DNA from: Amoebidium appalachense
Lineage: Eukaryota > Ichthyosporea
Reading direction: 5' to 3'
DNA: 64,000 nt
Assembly (NCBI GenBank): GCA_963693365.1
Contig: CAVNZM010000007.1
Span: forward strand, 7,440,001-7,504,000
This document shows positions 54,503 to 64,000 of this stretch, one piece after another; within the stretch, counting starts at the first letter, position 1, and each line of letters opens with the position of its first letter. The position numbers and the translations under genes were made by a program. The notes under the pieces are model-generated. The model made no database searches, was not told where the DNA came from, and saw nothing but the letters and a program-made list of their open reading frames with translations.

Positions 54503-56051
54503 GGGGGGGAGGGGGGGGGGGGGAAGGAGGTGAGGGGAGGGGGATGTATGCAACGGAGGGTGGCAATCATAGAGAGCAAAACCATTGAAAACGCCCGGAT
54601 AAAAAGCACAAAAGACGAAAAAACAGTTCCGAAAGCCTTGCGTGAGTGCTGGGGGAGGGCGAGGGGGGGAGGGAGGGGGGAGGGGGGAGGGGGGAGGTGG
54701 GGGGGGGGGGGGAGGGTAACACATACCTATCGAGTTGGATGCGAACATTTGATACGGCATTTGCTGTGCGGGTCTGCAGGCCCACTCTCGTGTTGACGTC
54801 TTCGTTGAACAAGACGGTAAGCTCGGCAAGGTAGCTCACAAACCTGCACGTGTGGAAGGGAGGGTGGGGGAGGGGGGGGGGGGGGGGGGGGGGGAGTTAC
54901 TAAGGAGATTATGAATGGGGAAGATTTGCGCGATGATGACACTTAGAGCGCGGCGTTGCATGAACAAATTATGGGGGGTCGGACGATGTGGGTGGGGAAG
55001 CTGTTGCACTGTTGCGAGCTGGGAATCATTGACAATGTTTAGTACTATGGGGTGGAAAGGAGCAAAATAGAAATCTACTACTTTTTTAGCGAGTTCCTAT
55101 TGGTCAACGGCATAGCAGCCAATGTGCTCATGATCATGATCAATTATGGCGTTACGGTATGTATATATGACGGCGGCTTAGTCAAAAGTTAGCCTTGGAG
55201 CTACTATCGAGGAATACACACTATTCGAAAGTAATTTGAAGTACATCAAGCCTTTTTCCTAATAGTAAACAGGCTTTGGGTGCCTAATAAAAAGTTTTTG
55301 TAGTGCCTTGTAGATAGCGCGGTGCGCAAACTTAGACCGGCGCAGAGCTAGCCAATAATCATTGAGTCATGACTCATGAGCCGCGCCAGTCAGTTAGCCA
55401 ATCAGCGGCTGTTAGCCTCCTTGAATCTGCCAGGTCAAATCAACCAATCACATAGCCCTAAAAAAGTAGTATCGTTTCTATTTTTGTTCCTTTCCACCCC
55501 ATAGTCCTGTCAGGGTGCGGTATACGGGAGCGAAGAAGAAAAGAGGGATTGAGGTTGGGTTTAGTGAGGGGGGGAGGGGGGGGGAGGAGGAGGTTGCAAT
55601 TGGCAATGTATTTGGGTGGAGCGGGAGAAGGAGGGAGGAATATATAATCACCTGTCCGTTTTTTGCCTTTGCAGGTTGCAGTTACCGAGGCGATTGAATG
55701 CCATCTTGATGTCCTGGGAGGAGCGGCATGATTTGGCATGAATTTGCATGGCCATGGCAGCCATGGACCCCCCCAAATCTCTGCTGTAGCTGCAGTTGCC
55801 GAGCCCCACCTCTGTCACCAGCCGTGTGCTGTACCACTTGCCAAGGTCTGGCCCGGGGATTGGAAATTTTAGTGGGGTTCGGTGAGGCCGTTGAACGTCA
55901 GGATAAAAAGCAACAGCTCCTCCGGACCCCCCCCCCCCCCCCCCCGTCCTCCTTTCCAAGCTTATCTATCCCCACCCCGGGCCCACAAAATGAACACACA
56001 TGCGCGCGCAAGGACACAGACGCGTGCGTGCGGCATGCGCGCGCGCGCGCG

Positions 56052-56142
<91 letters not shown>

Positions 56143-56745
56143 ACGCGCGCGCGCACACACACACACACACAGTTACGCGCGCGCGCACACACACACACAC
56201 AGTTACACGTGACACACACGCACACACGACACACACTTGCACACACACCAAAAACAACGAGTAGCACAAAAGAAAATGTGCATGAGCACGAGCAATAGCT
56301 GCTCACCTGCGACCATCTGCACCTGGTTGTTTCTGATGGCGGCGTCAGACACATTGACCCCGAAGTTCGCCTCCAGCAGAGGGGGGGTTCTTGGCATGCA
56401 TCCGGGCAAACCATCGTTGGCGGCGAGTGCAACATTTGTGATGTTCAGCGAAAGATTCGGCTCAGAGAAAGTAAACAGAATAGGCCCCAAGTCCAAGATA
56501 CTGGTACCTCCAACTTCAATAATACTTGTGTTGTCTGGCTGCCCAATGATGGTCAAATTGCTATTCAATGTTATGGCTGAGGCCTCCTGATAGGTCCCTG
56601 CCATGAGTTGTAGTGTTGTGCTTGGTGCGGCATTCTGGATAGCTGTAGAAAGTGTGTTTTGGCCGGGAGGCACGGTGAGGGTTGCACCAAAGGCAAAAGT
56701 TGTGGCATGAGCCCACAAAAGGGCACCAAGAAATATCCCAGCCAT
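52076..56745 (-). CDS. Secreted or surface protein with beta-helix-like N-terminus and beta-gamma-crystallin-like C-terminus
   Basis: Exons (high-low): 56745-56307, 55847-55652, 54843-54727, 54229-53726, 53241-52934, 52500-52076; 1989 nt, 662 residues plus stop, all phases matched. The intron after exon 5 needs a GC-AG junction (AGAG/GCAAGT). Order: signal peptide about 1-20; pectin-lyase-like strand repeats (about 22-80, e.g. [22 protein letters not shown]); Cys-poor beta-rich middle; a segment at about 557-617 with YDQLMFEG and SWDNRVQSF, the hallmarks of a beta-gamma-crystallin Greek-key motif; then a Thr/Asn linker and a short hydrophobic tail ([10 protein letters not shown]). Many NxS/T sites suggest glycosylation. 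No enzyme active site is seen; a matrix or coat protein is inferred. A TATA-like run lies at 56761-56780, close to the ATG. Its family is not recognised as a whole. Confidence 0.7.
52655..53450. repeat. G-rich tracts in introns 4 and 5 of the surface-protein gene
   Basis: Poly(G)-rich DNA at 52630-52698, 52774-52890 and 53256-53460, surrounding exon 5 (52934-53241). Confidence 0.8.
54380..54720. repeat. (GT)n and poly(G), intron 3
   Basis: (GT)n at 54380-54421 and 54434-54457, then poly(G) to 54525 and G-rich DNA at 54648-54716, which ends 10 nt from the exon 3 donor. Confidence 0.85.
55044..55505. mobile_element. 462-bp inverted-repeat element carrying CCAAT boxes and an AP-1-like palindrome
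   Basis: The ends form an inverted repeat of about 45-60 nt: ACTATGGGGTGGAAAGGA on the left and its complement on the right, both continuing through a TACTACTTTTTTAG block and a CCAAT box. Inside are further CCAAT motifs and TGAGTCATGACTCA (near 55364), two abutting AP-1-like sites. There is no coding capacity and no clear target duplication. It lies in intron 2 of the surface-protein gene. Confidence 0.65.
56041..56205. repeat. (CA)n with GC-rich hinges, intron 1
   Basis: (GC)n at 56037-56050, (CA)n at 56053-56139, then a CAGTTACGCGCGCGCG unit repeated twice with (CA)n spacers. Confidence 0.9.
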
Positions 56746-56799
56746 TGTGGATAGTGTACGTATAAATAATTATAAATATACTGTTTAAATATCACTGCT

Positions 56800-57400
56800 G
56801 TCTCATCTGTCGTGCTGCAATGTGGTTGCTACGAGAATGCGGGTTATGAAGGCCCTTCGGATTTGGTTGAAACCAACCGACAGCGTGCTCGTTTTTGAGT
56901 CTAACCTAGACTTTGCAGCTTGTCGAAGCTACACCGAACTTTGCTTTAACTAACACTTTACTATTCCCTAAGTTTACCAATGGCAAGTCTCAGCTGCACT
57001 GAATCGTTTTGACATTTCAAGTTGCCCAACAACAAGCACGTACTCGCTCGTATGATGTCTGGAACACAAGGGACTCTATGTCACTGTAATTTATGAACAA
57101 ATACTGAGTTTGTGTACTCAGAACTTTTGAGGCGGTTAACGTTATTATGCATAGGTGGTGGTTATTTTCTGTGTTTTTACTGTATATATCTCATGAAATA
57201 ATTTCTCTTAAAGTGGACACTGTGTCCTTGCCTGGGATCGTCACAAGACATGTGGCTGTAAATCACATGTGCAGGACACGACGCATGTATGGCACTGTGA
57301 ACGTGTGTGTGTGTGAGGCACCCTTTCGTTCTGTTGTCTTTTTGGCCGTCGTTACCAGAGTTCGTGAGCCCGTGGCTTTCAGAAGCACGTGTAGGCCGCC
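56800..57400. other. Upstream spacer of the surface-protein gene
   Basis: Non-repetitive DNA with no convincing gene. It separates the minus-strand surface-protein gene from the plus-strand LINE remnant. Confidence 0.4.
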
Positions 57401-58527
57401 ACGCATTCCAATCACATTCCATAGATACCCTCGAGTATAAACGTGGCGACTCGCCAGCGATTCGCGATTCTTTATCAAAATCGATACCGGCATGGGACGA
57501 CGTGTGTATATTCGGCAGTCCCCTCCCTCGCCCGATCGAATATAAGTATTTGGGGGTTCCGGTGGATGAGTGGGGCATATGTTTCAAACGGATGGTCGAC
57601 CGTCGGGTGGAGAGTGCAGGCAGCTAGGTGTCTTCGTTTATTTAGGGATGTGTATCTTGCTATTCTTTCTACTACTGTACACTTACACAACCGTCTTAGT
57701 ATATTTCGCACCTTTATTCGTCTGAGTACGGGTTGCCTTTATTAGCTATGGCACCCCCTGATACCGTTGCAAATATTCTCCAATCATTAGATGACTTCCA
57801 CTACACAACTTGTTGTACGTTTCTTACTGGCCTTTCCACACCTATTTCTAGACGCCTTTTCGATTCTTTATACGCACTCACACCACCATCACAGCCCATA
57901 AATTTCACGAGCACGTACATCACGTGCACCCGCCTATCCGCCATTGCCCCGACCCATCCACTCTTCCGGCTACACGCATCCCCGCCGGACTCGCCCCTCT
58001 ACCTCTTCCCTTCGACATCGTCTCTGTCCATTGTCGAGCGATATGCGGAGTGGCTGGCGACTCCACCGGAGGTACGTATACGGCTGGACCATAGTGTGAC
58101 TATGAATAGTTTTAAGTCTATGGCTTATCATAGATACCTTTTTACTTTACGTGTCGAGTCCCTCTCAGCGTTAGGTCAGCAAAAACACCAACTACTAGTA
58201 GCCTATATGGCGGATACGGTTAGACAATCTCGCTCCTATATAGATTCGTTTATTCATGATGTTGTGTCGTATAAATATGCAAAGATGATTATGTCTTGGC
58301 GTTGTAATCGGTTTTTGGTGTCTCCTGCTCGTATGTGTAATAGGTGTGGGGGGCGGTTTACTCGCGGATGCATATCTATCAATAAGTGTGACCTGTTAGC
58401 TAATGTGGTAGAACCGGAGGTTATGGGCGGCTTTATTCTCTTTTCTACTTCTCTCCCCCAGTATATATCCGTTATAAAAATGACCGTGTTAGATCACCTT
58501 ATAATGCTGCACAGTATGATATTGTGA
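57400..58527 (+). pseudogene. Decayed non-LTR retrotransposon (LINE), C-terminal part of ORF2
   Basis: Conceptual translation needs two frame changes (near 57620 and 57735), so the copy is broken. The first part contains YKYLGVPVDEWG, typical of the region just after the reverse-transcriptase palm, followed by RRVESA and RLFRDVYLAIL. The last part ends with a Cys cluster (CNRCG and GCISINKC), the usual zinc-knuckle near a LINE C-terminus. The 5' half of the element is missing. I cannot assign a clade. Confidence 0.6.
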
Positions 58528-58529
58528 TA

Positions 58530-59013
58530 CTGTGTCTTAACTTTCTCTCGGAGCTACCAATGCTATAGCTATAGCTCCTGCTTATCCATAATCTATACTA
58601 GGGTTGTTTTATTGCATATATATACCGTGTACATAAGTCACTAGCTGCATTTGATTGGCTGCGCTGGAACACGCAGTATAGGCCATCAAGTGAGGCTGGG
58701 CCCCTGACGATGTCCGCAGCAATACAAAGTGCATTATAAACCCCCCATTCGCGATTGTCCAGCGATCGACTTTCCACAGTGGCGTGCACATGTTGACAAA
58801 CATACATGCATCACGGTTTACACTTTACCTGCTGTATATAACACGGGCTTAATGTTGATATGATTCTTTTCTCTGCCAAAGGCGTGGGCTCGAAGTCTCC
58901 AAGGATCAAGTTGTTCATATTAGTTGGGTCTAAAAGTGGCAACAGGCCTCGGGATGCATTCCTAGCTAGGATGCCTTCAGATAAATAAGCCAATCATTGC
59001 ATTTGGCTTTAAC
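58530..59013. other. Spacer between LINE and hAT element
   Basis: Low-repeat DNA. The minus strand has short open frames (58598-58807 and 58811-58993) with no recognised domain. They may be older mobile-element sequence. Confidence 0.35.
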
Positions 59014-59113
59014 GGTTATTTCAGGGTTCGAAGTTACGGAAAAAAATCGGAATTTCCGATATTTGAAAACACAGTTCCGAAAATCGTCCCGGCCGAATCG
59101 GAACGGCCGAGAG

Positions 59114-59114
<1 letters not shown>

Positions 59115-59170
<56 letters not shown>
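59115..59170. repeat. Poly(C) inside the hAT element
   Basis: About 55 C, 95 nt from the left terminus. Confidence 0.9.
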
Positions 59171-59172
<2 letters not shown>

Positions 59173-60009
59173 GGAGAAGCTTCTCATGACTTCGCAGGTC
59201 TCATCATACACGGGGCATACACCACCCACACAAGCTGCACACGTACGTACGTGTCTCCCTGTCCCTGTAGAATGTTCGAATTCAATGGCAGACGCTGACT
59301 GGAGCGCCAGCCTAGCACATGTACATGTTGTCACACCAAACACATTTATGCACACACCCACGCGCGCACACACGCACACACACACACACATACACACACA
59401 TACACATTTACACACACACAGCCGTGACACCACATATGCATCATAGCCATGCATGGCCACATGAACATACAATGCATATGCCTGCGCATGCATATATAGG
59501 CCGGCCTCCACTTCAAAACTTCCCCCCCCCCCCAGACAGAAATCGAACCCCATATTCCCCCCTCCTCCGCTGCCCACCGTTCCCTCCACCAGTGCTGCCG
59601 CCCCTCCTTCTCCCCCACCGCCGCTCCGGCCTCACCCCCTCCCTCCCCCCCCCCCCCTCTCAGGCGGATCCCCCCCCACCCCACTAGTACTCCCCCCCCC
59701 CCCCCCCCCCTTTCCCCCCAGGAAGGCCTAAACATGGAATGGATCTAGATGCTCAGAGTCGACGGCCACCAGGTGCAGGTGCCCCGTGTATCACGATCAG
59801 TGGCACGCGTCTTAAATGGCAGGCAATACACACACTGTGCACCATGCACTGACTGTGTTCCGTTCAAAGACACACATGCACCCCACGTACACGGCCTTGA
59901 CACCACACATGTGACCTAGACTAGTACACGTGCACAGGCACATACTATCTCAGATCATGATAACTGTATTACAAACGTGCACATGCATCCACCCTGTACA
60001 ATCACATGC

Positions 60010-60640
<631 letters not shown>

Positions 60641-61089
60641 CCAACGTGATCTTCTTCCCCCCCCCCCCCCCCCTCTCCCCCGGCCCCCCCCCCCCCAAAC
60701 ATTCGATTTCTGCCTGAGCTTCCCATGTTGCTGCCTCAAGTCACTCCCCCCCCCCCCCCCCTCCCCTCCCTCCCTCCCCCTCCCCCTCCCCCAGAATTTT
60801 TAAATAAAAACAAGGGACACTTCTTGACGGTTACTAGGTGCTGGTGTGTTGTCAGAGATCCAATTTATTTGAAAGATGGCAATATACACATTGTGCACCC
60901 TGTTCCATTCAAAAGCCAGGAAGTCTGCCAGAGCCTTCTTTTGGGCTGCTGCCTCGGCCACCTGGGCCTTTTCCAGCTGCTCCTTGGCCCCTTCTACAGT
61001 CAACCCTTTCAGTTTGCCCTATTTAACTAATTTCTTAGCCATTTCTTTCTGAAACTTAAGCTCAGCTTTCACGTGCTTCACATCTGCCT

Positions 61090-61254
61090 CTATATATCCG
61101 GCCCATTCATGGCTATCATGAGCTGATTGTGCACTGTCTGTGTTGTCATACGTGCTTTGAGAGAAGTCTTAATGATATTCACACCAGAGAAGCCACGTTC
61201 ACTTGTTGCATTACTAATTGGGATTATTCTCACAATGTTAACCAACTCAAGTAC
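61090..61254 (-). pseudogene. hAT transposase remnant (C-terminal dimerisation domain)
   Basis: About 54 codons on the minus strand ending at TAG (61090-61092). They contain PISNATSERGFSGVN, then IKT, Gln/Leu spacing and MNGP, matching the conserved hAT C-terminal domain (ERGFS...N...IK...L.I..NGP). Only about 140 nt separate it from the element end, so the rest of the transposase is deleted. Confidence 0.75.
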
Positions 61255-61399
61255 AAGTACTCAAGTATCGGATGCGCGACGATTACGATTTTTGGTGGGC
61301 CTGCTCCGACGGAGCATTCCGATTTTCGAAGAGGTTTTCCGAAACGGGATTTCGACTTCCGTTAATGGGCTCCACTGTCCTTCGAACCCTGGGTTATTT

Positions 61400-61890
61400 G
61401 AAAGCATTTTCCGATTTGGCATACTCTCGGTAGAATCACCCTATACTGTAATGTATATGCGCCGTATAGGCGGATCCCCCTTGACCACGTACTATCACAT
61501 ATACATCTGATCGACTATGTATGTGTACACCTGCCGGCTTTCTGTTTGCGTCTCTGTTATTCGCCATAGTCAGCCATAATTACAGCAAGTTAGCGAAGTT
61601 TTTTAACACATAATGTTACATTTAACCAACATAAAGCCTCCTCATACGTTTACCAAACTACCCCCGCTACGCACACATCATGCATATGTAGCTAGCGTAT
61701 ATGTAGCCTACTAGAGGTCAGCCGCGGCTCAAGAAATTGTTCCAAGTCCTTTTTTAATGAAATTTAATTTTTTTTAATGCATAATGTCTTTGCCGTCGAC
61801 GCAACTAGCGCTAGCCCGCAATGTTCTATAGTAGACTTGTAGAGTTATAGCAGTTATTGTCCGTTTCTCTTCGGAAAGCATAATACTAGG
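61400..61890. other. Spacer, no gene seen
   Basis: AT-leaning unique DNA between the hAT element and the next candidate gene. No promoter motif stands out. Confidence 0.4.
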
Positions 61891-61898
61891 AACCCAAC

Positions 61899-62108
61899 AT
61901 GGATATCCTTGATGTAAACCTGGCAGAAGACCAGCTTGACCGTGGCATACAGGTGAGGTTTTGTGGGGATAGCTGGGGCATACAGTTGTATGCATGTCAC
62001 CGATGTACCCATTCTTCAGTGTCACTCTAAGCAACAAGTGTTTTCTTCCTCCTGCAGAATACACACTATTGTGACGTGAAACTGTTGACTAAGAACACGC
62101 GCGGGTTT
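61899..62108 (+). CDS. Possible 5' exons of a plus-strand gene
   Basis: Exon 61899-61952 starts with ATG ([18 protein letters not shown]) and ends at a consensus CAG/GTGAGG donor in phase 0. Exon 62058-62108 follows a strong TTCCTCCTGCAG acceptor in phase 0 ([13 protein letters not shown]...) and ends at a weaker TTT/GTAAAG donor. A further in-phase exon could begin at 62715. The pieces are acidic and soluble; I do not recognise a family. It may belong to the same gene as the exon at 63683. Confidence 0.4.
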
Positions 62109-62184
62109 GTAAAGGCTACATATATAACTAGCGCACACCACACACCCACACCCGCACACACGCACACACTCACCAACACAGACA

Positions 62185-62232
62185 CACACACACACACACA
62201 CACGTTGCAGCACACACACACACACACGTTGC

Positions 62233-62301
<69 letters not shown>

Positions 62302-62305
62302 ACGC

Positions 62306-62387
<82 letters not shown>

Positions 62388-62440
62388 GCACACGCACACG
62401 CACACAAACACACACACCAACACACACACACGCACACGTA
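62185..62440. repeat. (CA)n microsatellite
   Basis: (CA)n with CACGTTGC(A/C)G interruptions at 62203 and 62227, and CGCA interruptions at 62291-62310 and 62383-62403. It sits in the presumed intron. Confidence 0.95.
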
Positions 62441-62714
62441 TGTCCAGACGTTTAGCACTTGTGCTGAAATTACATCTCGGGCAGAAACAGGCACACCCAC
62501 AAACACACAAACCACAAAAGGTCGGTTGCAAGCAGGGATCGTACAGCACCATAGGCATGCGTGTCCTCCAGAACACAACAGACTTATGTTCGTTTTTGAT
62601 CACCGAGACTAAAATGCACACTTTGATGTGTTTGCTATTCATGTTCCAGGCACAACTGTGTACTCTGTCTCATCATTCACTCAGGGGCGCTGTTTTCTGT
62701 GTCCACCTTAACAG

Positions 62715-63105
62715 GCCTGGCGGGCTGCTTTAAGACCGAACCGGGAAGGCAAGTTTGAGGAGATGAAAGGGTTGGACCATGGGGGGTTTCAACACCTCCG
62801 TTTATTCCGACTTCGGTGACGCCTGAGACATTATTGGGTGGGGTGACTACTCGCCCAAAAAGGATCGCACAAGCGACCATTGGACCATTTGGGGTAAATT
62901 TGGCTCGCTTTTTCTTTTCTTTGACGACTACGGCTTCTCCAAGCAGTTTCGGCAAAAAGAGCAGAGGGGGAAGGACGACCTGCCATTCGAAAACAAGCTT
63001 TGCCCCAATGTCGCTAATTTTTTCAGGCCTGTGTCCACTGAGGTCGGTGATGTAGTAAGAGCAATCAGTGACGGCTTGGTTGTTCGCTACCTCAAGGTTT
63101 TACCC
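62715..63105. other. Coding-like segment of uncertain strand
   Basis: Both strands have long open stretches. On the plus strand, 62715 follows a TTAACAG acceptor (AWRAALRPNREGK...), and a different frame from about 62820 stays open to 63090 (contains DHWTIWGKFGSLFLFFDDYG). On the minus strand a frame stays open from about 63095 to 62677 (contains CSYYITDLSGHRPEK and FTPNGPMVACAILFG) and could be a retroelement pol fragment. I cannot choose between them. Confidence 0.3.
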
Positions 63106-63107
63106 CG

Positions 63108-63112
63108 TCCAG

Positions 63113-63145
<33 letters not shown>

Positions 63146-63306
63146 ACCAACCCCATCCACCCCCTCATCCCCCCCTCTAGCCCCCCCCCCCCCCCCCCCC
63201 CCTCCCCGCCGCGACCATTAAAATAACAGACTCACAAGCACACCTGGTGTTGACAAGTAGCTCTCCATTCCCAACCACCCCCCCCCCCCCCCCCCCCCCC
63301 CCCCCT
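63108..63306. repeat. Poly(C) tracts
   Basis: C runs at 63113-63143, 63181-63202 and 63279-63305 in a presumed plus-strand intron. Confidence 0.9.
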
Positions 63307-63519
63307 TCACACCTCCCTGCCCGATTCCCACCATCGCCTCTTCCCCTCACGCACACATGTGTTTTATGTGATTGATGTGTCGCTCTCCTTTTCTTTCACC
63401 ACACCACTTCTTCCCTCTTCTTCTCTCTCCCTCTCCTTCTTCCTCCCTCTCTCCCTCTCTCCCTTTAACTTCACCTCTTTCCCTACGTCCACTTCTCTGT
63501 GGGAATTGGCAAACTTCGG

Positions 63520-63524
63520 GTGTT

Positions 63525-63594
<70 letters not shown>
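63520..63594. repeat. Poly(T)-(GT)n-poly(G) composite
   Basis: About 24 T, then (GT)n, then about 30 G: the reverse complement of the C-then-A composites. Confidence 0.85.
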
Positions 63595-63595
<1 letters not shown>

Positions 63596-63682
63596 CCACA
63601 CTTTGGTCAGCGTATTCGTTTGCCTGCTCTCACATGGCATGATATGACCCAGTCATCTCACAACTCTGCCTCTTTCTTCCAG

Positions 63683-63805
63683 TAGCCCCTCCTGTGCACG
63701 ATATCTCAGGAGATTCTGAAATACTCTCGGTTGCCGATTCTGAAAAACTCTCGGTTGCCGATTCCCTGGATGTGGCGGTTGAGGATGGCGCTGCTTCATA
63801 TCATG
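63683..63805 (+). CDS. Internal exon of a plus-strand gene running off the window
   Basis: The segment has a textbook acceptor (CTTTCTTCCAG) and donor (CATG/GTAAGT). It starts with two bases of a split codon and ends one base into the next. Its 40 complete codons are acidic and hydrophilic (APPVHDISGDSEILSVADS...). A 24-nt tandem duplication inside encodes SEILSVAD then SEKLSVAD. The following intron starts at 63806; downstream exons lie beyond the window. Confidence 0.6.
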
Positions 63806-64000
63806 GTAAGTTTTCTGCCCCTGTCTTCCTGCTCCATACCACATGTGGCCTTATTGCCAATACCAAACACCCTCTTTGCCCATGTTGGTGAATCCCTCAC
63901 AAGAACCCTTTCCATGGCTCTCCCTCCCTCCGTCTCCCTCCCCCCCCCCCCCCCCCCCCCCTCATTTGCCACACAAACACGCACACCCAATTATACTCGC

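Overview
The window is nuclear DNA from an intron-rich eukaryote. It holds spliceosomal GT-AG introns, AATAAA poly(A) signals, CCAAT/TATA promoter elements, pol III-type tRNA genes, a hAT transposon and a LINE remnant. Membrane proteins with a WSC domain, a beta-gamma-crystallin-like segment and a P5B ATPase would suit an opisthokont or holozoan protist or an invertebrate, but that is inference and the species cannot be named. Introns and spacers are saturated with poly(G)/poly(C), (CA)n/(GT)n, (CT)n, (CGCA)n and similar tracts, so most long open frames here are only translated microsatellites.

Layout: 0.6-2.45 kb, the 3' end of an unrecognised plus-strand gene with a poly(A) signal. 2.5-7 kb, spacer with two inverted-repeat elements. 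7.1-8.4 kb, an intronless minus-strand gene (302 aa, basic, Gln-rich, nuclear-looking). 10.1-10.9 kb, a possible two-exon 69-aa minus-strand gene. 11.2-41.7 kb, one minus-strand gene of 36 coding exons for a complete P5B-type (ATP13A2/3-like) cation ATPase. I placed every exon so that all splice phases agree; the joined frame is 1265 codons plus a stop. Two identical tRNA-Val(CAC) genes sit in its intron 31. 42.5-47.6 kb, less repetitive DNA with CCAAT boxes, a poly(A) signal and several unproven short frames. 49.2-52.0 kb, a minus-strand gene for a 456-aa single-pass WSC-domain membrane protein. 52.1-56.7 kb, a tandem minus-strand gene for a 662-aa secreted or surface protein. 57.4-58.5 kb, a decayed LINE. 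59.0-61.4 kb, a hAT element with a perfect 8-bp target duplication. 61.9-64 kb, exons of a plus-strand gene that runs off the window.

The ATPase probably moves polyamines or cations across an endolysosomal membrane, as known P5B pumps do. The two 49-57 kb genes encode exported, N-glycosylated surface proteins that could act in wall or matrix contact; their co-orientation and 124-bp spacing is the only evidence linking them.

The least expected signals concern introns. C-rich tracts on the sense strand follow more than half of the 5' splice sites. Several minisatellites abut splice sites, and some of their units resemble a splice site. Poly(C)-poly(A) composites show one fixed polarity. Introns also carry several inverted-repeat transposons.
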